From assembly GCF_017654505.1 (NCBI RefSeq), contig NC_054545.1:9557427-9621426 (forward strand): a stretch of DNA of 64,000 nucleotides, in the 5' to 3' direction. The translations under genes were made by a program, and so were the position numbers. This stretch comes from Polyodon spathula (taxonomy: Eukaryota; Chordata; Actinopteri; Acipenseriformes; Polyodontidae). The notes under the pieces are model-generated. The model had not been told where the DNA came from and did not search any database. It saw nothing but the letters and a program-made list of their open reading frames with translations. Positions within the stretch are counted from its first letter, which is position 1, and every line of letters begins with the position of its first letter. Shown piece after piece: positions 52,087-62,314 of this stretch.

Positions 52087-52156
<70 letters not shown>
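52087..52156 (+). repeat. (TA)n(CA)n microsatellite
   Basis: About 30 TA units, then five CA units. Confidence 0.95.
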
Positions 52157-54343
52157 TTCCAGTAATGCACTTCCCTTTTTTTAACTTGTGAAATTATTTA
52201 AATAAGGTAGCATGTATTTACATACAGTATACAGTACATGATAATTACTCTTTATTCCACATTAAACAAACATCTGTATCATATCAGCATTAATGTTTAA
52301 AACAGCAATAAACAGTACATGTACTGCTGTCTGTTGTGTCAGATCAGCAACTAGATGCGTTTTTATGTTTATCTCCTTTGCTAACTTTAAAGTGTTCATC
52401 CTACCAGTTGTAAACAGAAGCAATTCACATCCGCATACACAGTTTTCTGAATAATGTAACGTTTTACTAGTCTAAACATCTGTCCAACATGGCAATAAAA
52501 ATTCAAAGTTAATAATTGTAGCTCGTCAAGAAAAGAAAAAAAAAACTTTAGGAGATGTCTTGCTCAACAGTTATGGATTGTATTTTCCCAGTGAACCCTG
52601 CTAATCTGCTTATTTCAATCTTTGCATGAGTAGTTTTCTTTTGGGGAGGTGGGTAGGCTTCTTTATTATTATTCTTATTCAATAATATATTGCACCACTG
52701 ACTTATTCCTTCTCTTTTGAGTTTTTTCTCTTCTCTTTTTTCATGCTCCATTGCAGCTATCTTACCTTCAGCAGTTTGGTTAGATTTCAGTGAAGATGGA
52801 ACCAGAGGGCACACATTAGAATTTTATATCACTTCAAGAAGGTAGAGAAGAAAGACATATGAAGCTACAATGACATTCATTGAAGGTTCCCCAGGGATGA
52901 TAACACATGTTTTTGTCTTTCACCTGCTAGGCATGTTAAATCAGTACAATGATAAGGTAATTTCATGATAGATATTTCATAACAATCTTGACATTTTAAT
53001 GTTTACCAGCTCAGCTATGAGGTCTTTTGATTAAAAAAAAAAAAAAAAAAAAGAATATGATGACTGCTTGAACAGCTAAAAAAAAAAGGGTGTTGAGTAA
53101 AAACATAATTAGATTTTGACAGGGATTCTATATAATAGACAACATTTTAAAATATTATTCATTAACATACCTATACCACATAACATCTTCAAATACACCC
53201 TTTCATCATGAACTGTGATATGATGCTACTTTACTTGTTTACTATGTTTAATATGAATAATAGTACAATATGAGTTTACAGGAACAATACAAAACGCTAG
53301 TCTAAGTAAGACACTGTTATTTATTCTGGCTGTGCTCCTCCTGAAAGACTTGGTATTTCACACAATACTGGGGGTTATTGTTATGTCCCAATTTGTTTTA
53401 AAATGAATGTTTTTCATCTTTCCATTTAAACTGTATTAATGCTTAATTATATTTTGTGTTTCTACTCTCTAATTAAGTAACAGTGTTATCAGTGTCACGA
53501 TAGTGTTTTCTTTACACACACATTTACAATCCAATTTGTGATGCCATAATGAGACCAGTGTATTTGCATACTAGCAGGGCCCATAGCAAACCACAGCATA
53601 CTACTGCCATGGATATACCATGTATATTGATTCAGACCATTGTGACATTAAAGATCATTTGGCAAAATAATTTCTTTAAAAAATATGATGTCACAATTTA
53701 ATCTGCTACCTACCCAGTTATGCACATTGCCTGTCCACAATTGTTATTACTGGCCTGCATTGTATAGAAAGGAAGAAATCAGGGGAAAGGAAATAAATAC
53801 TTGAATAGGCCTATTAGGTGGGACTGAAGGCTTTTCAAGTAAAATGTACTTTGTGTGCCACTGCTTGATAAGCACTTCATACCTGCAATAATATTGAAGC
53901 CGATGCAAACCCTTTACTGTACTAGATGTCAAGTATGTATCAGACACAGTACGTTATTATATCAAAACCTTTCCTATCAGATTAGGCTTTATTGTATTTA
54001 GTTTAATAGGATTCATTAAACATCTGCAGCTTTAGCAGGCAGACATCCAGCTAACCACAAAGGAAATCAAAGTAATAGCGCTCCATTACATTTCACATTT
54101 TCTAAAATTACTCTGTCTAATAATTGCAGCCTAAAGTGTTCCATGTTGATTTTATTTGCTTGCAGATTTTATAATCTTTGATCTAATTGCCAACTGTTGA
54201 ATGCACAATACAAATACAAAATCTGGTTTTGATTCTAGAATTCAGCAAGCACACATCTAGCCAAAGGAAAAAAAAACAAAAAACGAATTATGTCAACGCA
54301 AAGGGATTTCTGTATGTGTGCTACTGCATCTGTGTGAGCTGCT

Positions 54344-54500
<157 letters not shown>

Positions 54501-55034
54501 TTATCAGCAGCAGCAGCAAAATTAAACATAATACTGTCTTGTAGTAGTACATGGGAAACTTGTCACTTCCTATTAAGATATACAGATTGCTAAAATGGAA
54601 ACACCCACATGTTATTGCTATGAGTTTTTGTGGGAATGTGAACAGGTGAGAAGGAATCTGAGCTATAAATATACGTCACGACCAGGAAGGATGTGAGGTA
54701 GAGTAAGGTTGGTGGTAAGCCTTCACAGCCGTAGCTGTAAAGACAGACAGACAGGCGAGGCACGGCACTGCTGGGCATTTTCACGGTGCGGTACCGCTAG
54801 TCTGCACCTGGACACACAGGAGCGGTATGCATTACAAGGTACAGTAGTTATTTGTACCACACTGTAGGCTATGTACTCAAATATAATTTACATTTATAGC
54901 AAAAGGTTTTGCATCACATAGTAGAATATCAGGATGCAGACATAATTAAAAAAACAAAAAAAACCCAAAACCTATATGAACATAATTTCGATATTTTATT
55001 TAACATCATGCAATCTAAGAAACATTAAGTTACG

Positions 55035-55200
55035 GATGTAACCCTGGTTCCCTGAAAGAGAAGTCAACCAACAACAATACTTTTGGGATATGCCTATTTA
55101 CTTAGCATTTATGTCAGAGCTGCCGATAGGCCCCTCCGGGGAGTGATGTCTTCGGTCCTGCCTACAGAGGGAATAAGTAGTCACTCCACAGAGATCACGT
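55035..55200 (+). repeat. DIRS terminal inverted repeat, left copy
   Basis: Pairs with the right copy over about 150 bp with moderate divergence. Shared blocks are CAACCAACAACAATACTTT, TTATGTCAGAGCTGCCGATA followed by GGCCCCTC, and TAGTCACTCC. Confidence 0.85.
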
Positions 55201-55254
55201 TCTCTTTTGTATCGAACCCGCGAATGTGACCTTGCAAGGTTTGTTGGTCATTTT

Positions 55255-55290
55255 CTCTTTCAATTCGAAGATGACCAACAACAATACCTT
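55255..55290 (+). repeat. DIRS internal copy of the terminal sequence (ICR-like)
   Basis: TTTCAATTCGAAGATGACCA followed by ACAACAATAC. It repeats the outermost right end (inverted, 57951-57978), including the CAATTCGAAGA block that the left terminus lacks. DIRS elements use such an internal complementary region to template circular replication. It also folds back on TTGTTGGTCAT at 55241-55251. Confidence 0.75.
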
Positions 55291-55439
55291 AAGTATATCA
55301 AAGCCGCCGCGAGGGAGCGTGAGCGGAGACAGCAGACGAGGGATGTCTCACTACTGCCAAACTAATGTTTGTGGTGTGAGTGTGCAACCTCAAGGACCCT
55401 TCTGCCTAATGAAGGCATACAGGGATCTATCACATTGAG

Positions 55440-55985
55440 TCTGCAGAACCTGCTGAATGTATGAATGCCTAGCTAGCCGCAGTACAAATATCAGTCAGTG
55501 AAGGACCCATGACGTAGCCACTCCTCTGGTACAGTATGCGGGCACACTCCCAGGTGGAGGTAGACTGGAGTTGGTATATGCAGTCGAGACTGTGTCCACA
55601 ATCCAGTGTGAGTCACTGCTTTTAGAGGGCTTGACCCAGGGTCCTTTTACCATGACAGACGAAGAGCTGGTCAGACTGACGCAGCGCTCTTGTCCTAACC
55701 ACATAACCTCTCAATGCCCGAACCATGCAGAGGGAATTTAATCTCTGATCCTCCTCCAAAGGAAAAGGAGAGGGATGGAAAGCCTTTAATTCCACTGATT
55801 GGTTTAAGTGGAAAGCCGTAACCACCTTAGGGAGGAAAGCAGGATTAATGCATAACGATACTTGTTTCCATCATCCATTCCATGTGCACTGACAGAGCCT
55901 GTAGCTTACTGACCCGCTTACTGGAGGTGATGGCTAACAAAAAGGCTGTCTTCATAGAGAGATATTTCAGCTCTATAGAATGCAC
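55440..55985 (-). pseudogene. DIRS tyrosine recombinase, inactive
   Basis: Minus-strand remnants in order: MSLKTAFLLAI (near 55960), KRVSELQAL, VVTAFHLNQSVELKAFHPSP (near 55825), SSDSHWIVDTVSTAY and CTRGVATSW. The frame is broken by stops and shifts. In the conserved box before the catalytic Arg, His is replaced (AYCTRG where A-H-S-T-R is usual). In the C-terminal HTFSRFCRLNV, Cys stands where the nucleophilic Tyr belongs (near 55452-55454, by my reading). Confidence 0.8.
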
Positions 55986-56012
55986 AGACTCCAACGGGGC
56001 CTCAGTGAGAGC

Positions 56013-56463
56013 CTAAAATGCCACGTCTAGACTCCACTCAGGGAGGCTGTCCTTTCTAGGAGGACATAACCGCAGAGCACATTTTAAAAAACGTGTCACC
56101 AGGAAATGAGCACCTGGGGACACAGAATCAATGGGGACATGGCATCCTGTCTCGCCAGATGCACTGTCGATCACCGTGCGGGCCACTGCTCCTTCCTGTG
56201 ACTGGAAGCAGATCAACCAGTCGTCCAGGTAGTTCAACACCCTGATCCTTTGCTAGGATGGCATCCACGCATTTTGAGAACATCCAGGGGACTAAGGAGA
56301 GGCCGAATGGCAGTACGGAAAACTCGAAGACGCCTCCCTGAAAGGCAAAGCGGTGATATTTCCTGAGTATGGGACGAATAGGGACATGAAAATACTGGTC
56401 CTTAAAGTCCCTCAAAAGGGAGGAGGACTGCACGCAACTGCAGTGTGTAAGTCTGAGGTGCAA
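56013..56463 (-). pseudogene. DIRS reverse transcriptase fragment, frameshifted
   Basis: The first frame reads LRDFKDQYFHVPIRP, then RKYHRFAFQGGVFEFSVLPF and GLSLVPWMFSKCVDAILA. After a shift near 56240 the second reads LNYLDDWLICFQSQEG. The Asp-Asp pair of the active site is at 56225-56220. The RT thumb and RNase H expected next are replaced within about 50 codons by recombinase sequence, so an internal deletion is likely. The W after the L-D-D motif is typical of DIRS RTs. Confidence 0.85.
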
Positions 56464-56519
56464 CTGTGCCAGTATTGTAGCTGATGTTGTGGGAAGAGGT
56501 GGGTCTGAGGCCGCACACC

Positions 56520-57486
56520 TTCAGGGGCCATTTTGGAGGCTGTCTAGGGCGTCGTTGGAACTGCCCCCTGGAGCTCTGTTGCGCTGGGGCTCCATGTCCG
56601 CCATTTCCCTTCCTTGCGGGTGGCTCTGGTAATTAGATGCCGCGGAAGCCTGAAGGCGATGCCTCAGGTCGCCATGCGCTGCAGTGGGAATAAAAACTGT
56701 TCAGGTCACAATTTGTGTCATGGGCAGATGACAGCATCTCATCCTCTCCCACACCCAAACACGGGTAAGGAGCATCAGGGTCACTTGTCAGGACGCCTCG
56801 CATTCTCGGTGGGAGCGTTGCAGAATCTCCTCCACTGCTGGCCCACATATATGGCCAGGGGAGATAGGCACATCCAGCAAGGCAGACTTGTTCGTATCCA
56901 GGATCCTTGCCTGGAACAGCCAAAGCTGTCTGCACGCCACTATAAGACCTGCTAGGCTTCAGCCCAGAGCTTGCCCTTGGAAGCCTGACACCTGCAGCAG
57001 CATGCCTGAAACCAAGCGCAGCTCCGATGTTACTGTTTCAGGGAGGGGTGCCGATTGTAGAATGCCATCCAGGGTGCCTAAGCACCAAAGCACTGAGGCC
57101 CTGAAGTACTGAAGGCACTGAGGGCACTGAGGGCACCGAAGCACAGATCATCCAAGCACTGAAGGTAACGAGGCATCAAGGCTCTGGGACACCAAGGGTG
57201 CCGAAGCACAGAGGCACCGAGGGTACCGATGCGGGGAGCGTTTGAGCACCAAGGACACCGAAGCACCAAGGCATGAGGCTCTGGGGCACTGAGGGCGTCG
57301 AAGCACCGATGCAGGAAGAATATAAGCACCGAGGCACAGAGAGCTCCAAGGCACAGAGCATTTAAGCATCGAGAGCACCAAAGCACCGAGGCTCTGGGGT
57401 AGTGAGGCACTGAGGGCACCGAGCACCATGGGCACAAGAACCAAGGGTATTGAGCTGGGTGTGTAGTCAGGACTGCAAGTAGTCAC
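56520..57486 (-). pseudogene. DIRS gag-like region, degenerate
   Basis: Minus-strand frames contain PLPETVTSELRLVSGMLLQV followed by SGFQGQALG, then an array of Cys/Leu/Pro/Ala-rich repeats (GALSAS, CLGASV types) encoded by the minisatellite upstream, and further on DVPISPGHICGPAVEEILQR. I associate these with the gag-like first ORF of fish DIRS elements. Several stops break it. Confidence 0.6.
57090..57440 (+). repeat. Minisatellite of about 9 bp (GCACCGAGG-like) within DIRS gag
   Basis: About 350 bp of diverged GCACCGAGG / GCACTGAGG / GCACCAAGG units. The 9-bp period keeps the reading frame, so it codes a three-residue periodic tract. Confidence 0.75.
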
Positions 57487-57819
57487 ACAACTGGGGCAGC
57501 GCGTAGATTACAGCAGAGTGGAGCATAGCCTTCAGACAGTAAGAAGTAGGGTTAGAAGCAGACTACAGTCGCCAGGCGATGTAGGCTGTTGAAAAGAAAG
57601 ATTTTTTTTTTTTTTAAATGGTGTGCATTTGCACAGCGTTTATAGCTCAGTCTTCAGATGCCGAGTTTCTGATTCTGGGGAAGTGGCAAGACAACTTCAA
57701 GCTATAAATTGCAGGGGAACTCGTACGGAGAGCTCTTTCACACAGACTAAATCACAGCAACTGGAGAGGTTAGTATACCTACCTTACCTACCTGATTGTG
57801 AGAAGCAAAAGAGGAAGTG

Positions 57820-57985
57820 ATTTCCGCGGAGTGACTAGTTATTCCTTCAGTAGGCGGGACCGAGGATGTCACTCCCCAGAGGGGCCTATCGGCAGCTCTG
57901 ACATAAAATGCTCAGTAAATACCTGACCTGTGGCAGGCATAACCCCAAAGTATTGTTGTTGGTTGTCTTCGAATTGAAAACGAAT
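57820..57985 (-). repeat. DIRS terminal inverted repeat, right copy
   Basis: Inverted relative to 55035-55200. It holds about 12-15 bp (CAGGTCAGGTATTTA region) not present on the left, so the two repeats are similar but not identical, as in DIRS elements. Confidence 0.85.
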
Positions 57986-58168
57986 TACAAAATGGTATCT
58001 CAAAAGTCTACCGGAAACTAGACTAGTAGTACAGTATTTCATGTTAGATTTCGAATTGTAACATTTTAAAATTTTTGGAAAACTACAAAGCGATATGTAA
58101 TTTCAATATGTCAACGTAACATTATTAATTCTATAGGGCGTGATGCAAAACTCTTAGTCATGCCTGTA

Positions 58169-58369
58169 ATGCCCCTCATATAATCTACTAAATAAAAGCA
58201 GTGGTTTGTTTTTCAACATTGTTTTTCTGTCATCTATATGAGCTTAGCAAAGAAACATACAATATGTTGCTGACAGCAAGTAGCCTACCACTAAAGTGTT
58301 ACAAAATAAATCCCTTTACAGCCAGTCATTTAGTAAAAATAGTAGTGAACTACAAAAATAATTAAAAAA
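58169..58369. other. akap6 upstream intron, nothing recognised
   Basis: Short AT-rich stretch following the MITE. Confidence 0.5.
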
Positions 58370-58990
58370 GGCAGGAAGGATCTTATCAGGGTCGATGTAT
58401 AAAATCCTGACTTGCCTGTCCTTTTATGAAATATGGGATGGATCAAACACTTTATGGTGGACGCCTCCGGAGACGAGCATGTGTTAACAGCACTTGGCTG
58501 TGATTGGTTAATCCGCCAACGCCTGTCTGTCCCGGACTTAAGACTGTTGAATAACTCTATTGTGATCAGCTGTGGTGTGTGCGGCGAATGGATAGAGCGT
58601 GGCGACATACTGATCACAGGGAAGAGTTTACGGCAATGTGATTACAGCCCCTTACGCTGAAATGTAAACAAGCCGGAGCGTTGCTTGAGTTTTTAGTTTT
58701 TCTGTGTTGGCAGATCTTTACAAAACTGGGAGCTGAAGCAACCAAGCCAGCATGACCCCCGGAGCATCTACACTGCCACAGCACAGTCACCTGGACTTTC
58801 CCCGGAGCATCTACACTGCCACAGCACAGTCACCTGGACTTTCCATGGAGCACCTGCACTTTCACCTACACCTCTACTCACATCCTGACAGAGATATTTA
58901 GCTTTTTTTCTGTTAATTCAAGTTTGTGTCTCATAATTAGATTATACAAGTGAAAAAAATTGTATTTTAATAAAAACCTCTGATGTATTA
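58370..58990 (+). repeat. GC-richer unclassified block with 43-bp tandem duplication and poly(A) signal
   Basis: An island of about 50% GC in AT-rich intron. It contains a 75-codon frame (58433-58660, MGWIKHFMVDASGDEHV...) that I do not recognise. A 43-bp unit is repeated in tandem (58757-58799, 58800-58842; CCCCGGAGCATCTACACTGC start) with a decayed third start at 58843. AATAAA lies near 58969. It looks like a transposon-derived segment or LTR of unknown family. Confidence 0.4.
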
Positions 58991-59407
58991 TTCTGAGCCT
59001 ACTATTTTTGTCATGTTTTTATTTTTATTTTTTGGTTTGATATACAGTGTATATATAGCAAATGGAAACACCCTGTCAACCAAAGCTTTTCCTCTGCTTG
59101 ATGTAGTGTGTTTTGTGGCACAAATCTTATCATTATACTCTATCACAGCATGATGGCATTGTTGCACACCAGTGATTGAAAGTAACAAGCACATATTATT
59201 CCTTCCAATTTAGCAAGAGGACAAAGCACTAGATTCCTACAGTATACTATATAGAATAAGATCTAGATATGGGACAGGACTCACAATTAGACCTGAAAAG
59301 CCATATGCCCATTACTAAAAACACACATTTAATTACACTTAATTGTGTACTTTTGCAGATGCGCAAAACATACGTAATTTTAAATATAGCTTTGCAAGTG
59401 CTGTTGA

Positions 59408-59504
<97 letters not shown>

Positions 59505-60145
59505 CAGTATATATACTGAATGACACCTGTTGCAGCTGGGTCAAAAGTTAATACATTCTTTTAGCCAAATAATGTCAACAGCGTTGACATTTCTAACAAT
59601 TACAAACAGGGCTACCTACCAAACGAACATGCACTTTTAACTACAGTGGCACTGCATGTGTCTGCCATAAATAATGATGTAAAGGGCACTCAAGGGGAAG
59701 TCCAAAAGATCATTTCTATTGAAATAATATTACCTTGGGTTAACTGATCTGTGGTTTGATAACATGATAAGAAGGGTGGCATGTGCACCAATGCTGTCAA
59801 AAATGCTCAGATCCAAACGATTCAATTATTATATATATATTTTTTTAATTAATAAATAAACATGAAATAACTTTCATAAAAAAGGCAAGGGACATGATAC
59901 TTCGCACTTGTCAATCACGCTGTTTCATTCCTAGTTCCAGAATATAATTAAATTTAAATTGTTGTCATACTAATATTAGTCACACATTGGTCAACAGCAG
60001 TTTTGTGGTGTTAATATCTGTGCCAAAAGAAAGTGGACCTTGTTTTTTCATTCAACAAGTACGTATCAAAGCATCATTTCATTTTCTGCATTAAAGTCAA
60101 AATCAGTTTAAGCCTCCTGCCTTAAATACATTTCGGGCGGATCCT
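58991..60145. other. akap6 upstream intron with TA array
   Basis: AT-rich. Contains a TA run (59412-59500). Nothing else recognised. Confidence 0.5.
59412..59500 (+). repeat. (TA)n microsatellite
   Basis: About 44 TA units. Confidence 0.95.
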
Positions 60146-60149
60146 TTCT

Positions 60150-60425
60150 GGGGTCTGCAGACACATCGCCTGGCATGCACACAGCCTAGTGGTTAGCAAA
60201 GAGGCCTCTGGAATGGAATGCAAGGGTTCAATCACCTGCTGCGCTCAAGTCAGCCTAGAAGTACAGATAAAATCAGTTCCCTGGAGCAGACTGGCTGCCC
60301 GTGCAGCCAGAAAAAAAACACTTTTGAAACAAGAGCTAGTGGCCTGGCATCATAGATCCAATTTGGGAGGAAATATGCTCTGCCAGCAAAATAAGTCCAC
60401 AGAACTAGGTGTGCAACAATACTGA
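60150..60425 (+). mobile_element. Possible tRNA-derived SINE
   Basis: AGCCTAGTGGTTAGCAAAG resembles a pol III A box and GGGTTCAATCACC, about 45 bases later, a B box. That is the spacing of a tRNA-derived SINE head. The body that follows is not recognised and no tail or TSD was found. Confidence 0.4.
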
Positions 60426-62268
60426 GCTTCTTCAGACTGACATGCAGCACACACATAGACTGATGGGAGGCACTCAGGCGTTTCACAATCTAAATGTAAT
60501 TAATTCTCATGAAAAGACATCAATACATGTGAGTATAATTGTCAAAAACAAAAGTCAGAATCTCCTTTAACCTCCTGCACATGTTAGTTGCCAGAAAGCT
60601 GCAATGGATTTTTAACATTTGAAATAATTATGGTGTATGTTTCCAATTGGAGCTGCAATTTATTTTAATTTTTTTAATTTGTTTTTGTTTTTGTTTTGTT
60701 TTTGTTGTTTTTATGTAACTGATTACTGGCAATTGAAACAGAAACCAATTCTAACATTTTTATTATTATTATTTATTCTAGGCACCCTAAAGTGATGCAA
60801 AAGGAACAAGTTTTTCTTATTAAAATACATGACGCTAAGAAGAAAATTATTTCAGTAAATCTTGCCTAAAATGTATTGCTATCATTTGCTTTATGAAACA
60901 CGCACACGTTATGATAAAGGTGAATTTTATTTTTTTATGGCAATTTATTTGAAGCTGTTAGTGCAGAAAATGAATGGAGCGATGCTTGCACATACTTGCA
61001 CATACTTCCAGAGGTTACATGAATGAAGTCATCATTGAAAACACATCAGTCATAGGAAAGCAACGATTGGTACTTAAAGGCGAGCCAATGTGTGAAGCTT
61101 TTGGGAGTTTTTTTAGTTATTTAAATGAAAATAAATGGAAAACATTTATAATGTTTCCTTTTTTCCAGAGAATAGATCTTTAAAAATTGTCTATACAAAG
61201 CTTTCTGAATTGAAAAAGCTCCCAGAACAACTCCTTAAACGTGAAGTGCAAAAGACATTAGGCAATTTTTTTATTTTTTTGTTAACAACTATGAAAAAAT
61301 ACCATAAAAGAACAAAAACATGTTTAACGTAATGTGCGCATCTTTCATACAAGAATATGTGCCATCTAAAAAGTGATGGGAATATGGTTAAGATTAACTG
61401 GAATTATATTTTTTTTACTGTAGCACAATGTCCTTTAAAGCATTTTCATAGGATAGCCCTAATTTTTATTTTTGTAGTTTTCCAATTTCAGTCAAGTTTG
61501 GAAATTTTCCAGTTCTGAACACTTTTTCCACACTATATCTACCAAAAGAAGATAAAAACAGCAATATATAAAGCTGCATTGAATACGGCCTCTTTATGTA
61601 GAAACTCTGCACATTTGTACACTGAGCTGCTTGATCTCGTCTTGTCACTGTTGTCTCTTTGGATTTTTCAGGAGCACATTTGTAAAGAATGTATAGACGC
61701 CTCTCAAAACAATGTAGACCAATGTGGGATAATCATTAGCTCCAGATAATCGTATGTGGTTGTGTGTAGACAGTCATAAAGCTTTAAATTTAAGAGACTG
61801 ACAGTTTTAGTTACCCTGCCTTTGAAATGAATTACACTGTGTTGCACTGACAGTTTGCCATCTCCTGTTAGATAGCTGTGCCTGACAGAAGACAACCTCT
61901 GTACGCTCCGCCATTAATTAAAGGAAAATAAATACAGGTGCGTGTGAATTACTGCTCTGTTCTAATGCAGCATGTCTTTCACTACAGCGATCAAACCTCA
62001 TATCGAGCCTGGACTGCACTAATGGAAAACTGTTAACTATTCAGGGTCAATAAAAGAAGAGCAGCTAGCTCATTTCAGCTCCAATTTCTTTTTCACATAC
62101 AGTACATTATAAAACTGTCGAGACAAACAAAAGACATAGCTGATGGGTGATAAGGAAGAATAATAGTACAGTGGCATTGTGTGCTTAAAGAGAAGAATAT
62201 GAGTGAGATTATTCTAATGGTTGATATTAAAAAAAGGAAGGGACCTGTCTAGAACATCCATAGCTGTA

Positions 62269-62270
<2 letters not shown>
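60426..62270. other. akap6 upstream intron, nothing recognised
   Basis: AT-rich sequence with no array longer than about 15 bp. Confidence 0.5.

Positions 62271-62311
<41 letters not shown>
62271..62311 (+). repeat. (GA)n microsatellite
   Basis: About 20 GA units. Confidence 0.95.

Positions 62312-62314
<3 letters not shown>

Larger units (their letters stand above)
55024..57985 (-). mobile_element. DIRS-like tyrosine-recombinase retrotransposon, degenerate, about 3.0 kb
   Basis: It carries inverted terminal repeats, an internal copy of the terminal sequence, and minus-strand remnants of gag, reverse transcriptase (LPFGLSLVP, NYLDDWLICF) and tyrosine recombinase. That combination defines DIRS elements. 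The left end includes TTACGGATGTAACCCTGGTT then CCCTGAAAGAG, a terminal phrase I know from fish DIRS. The boundaries come from the interrupted MITE. No target duplication is present, as expected for recombinase-mediated integration. Full-length relatives are roughly twice this size. The RNase H region and much of the RT are missing. Confidence 0.88.
54891..58166. mobile_element. Second MITE copy, inverted and split by a DIRS element
   Basis: The left tip (CATTTATAGCAAAAGGTTTT) follows TA at 54889-54890. The right tip (CTTAGTCATGCCTG) precedes TA at 58167-58168. The MITE body is 54891-55023 plus 57986-58166. Both parts match the reverse complement of the intact copy at 3845-4199. For example CTATATGAACATAATTT is shared on the left, and CTACCGGAA versus CTACAGGAA plus TTCATGTTAGAT on the right. 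Without the insert the copy would be about 314 bp. Confidence 0.9.

Noticed and set aside
52548..52814. 88-codon minus frame with a GTAAGA donor-like site
   Set aside because: No credible acceptor or polypyrimidine tract upstream, and the peptide does not resemble AKAP6.
57616..57690. tRNA-like phrase TTTATAGCTCAGTCTTCAGA
   Set aside because: It resembles an A box but no B box or cloverleaf could be paired, and it lies in the DIRS 5' region.
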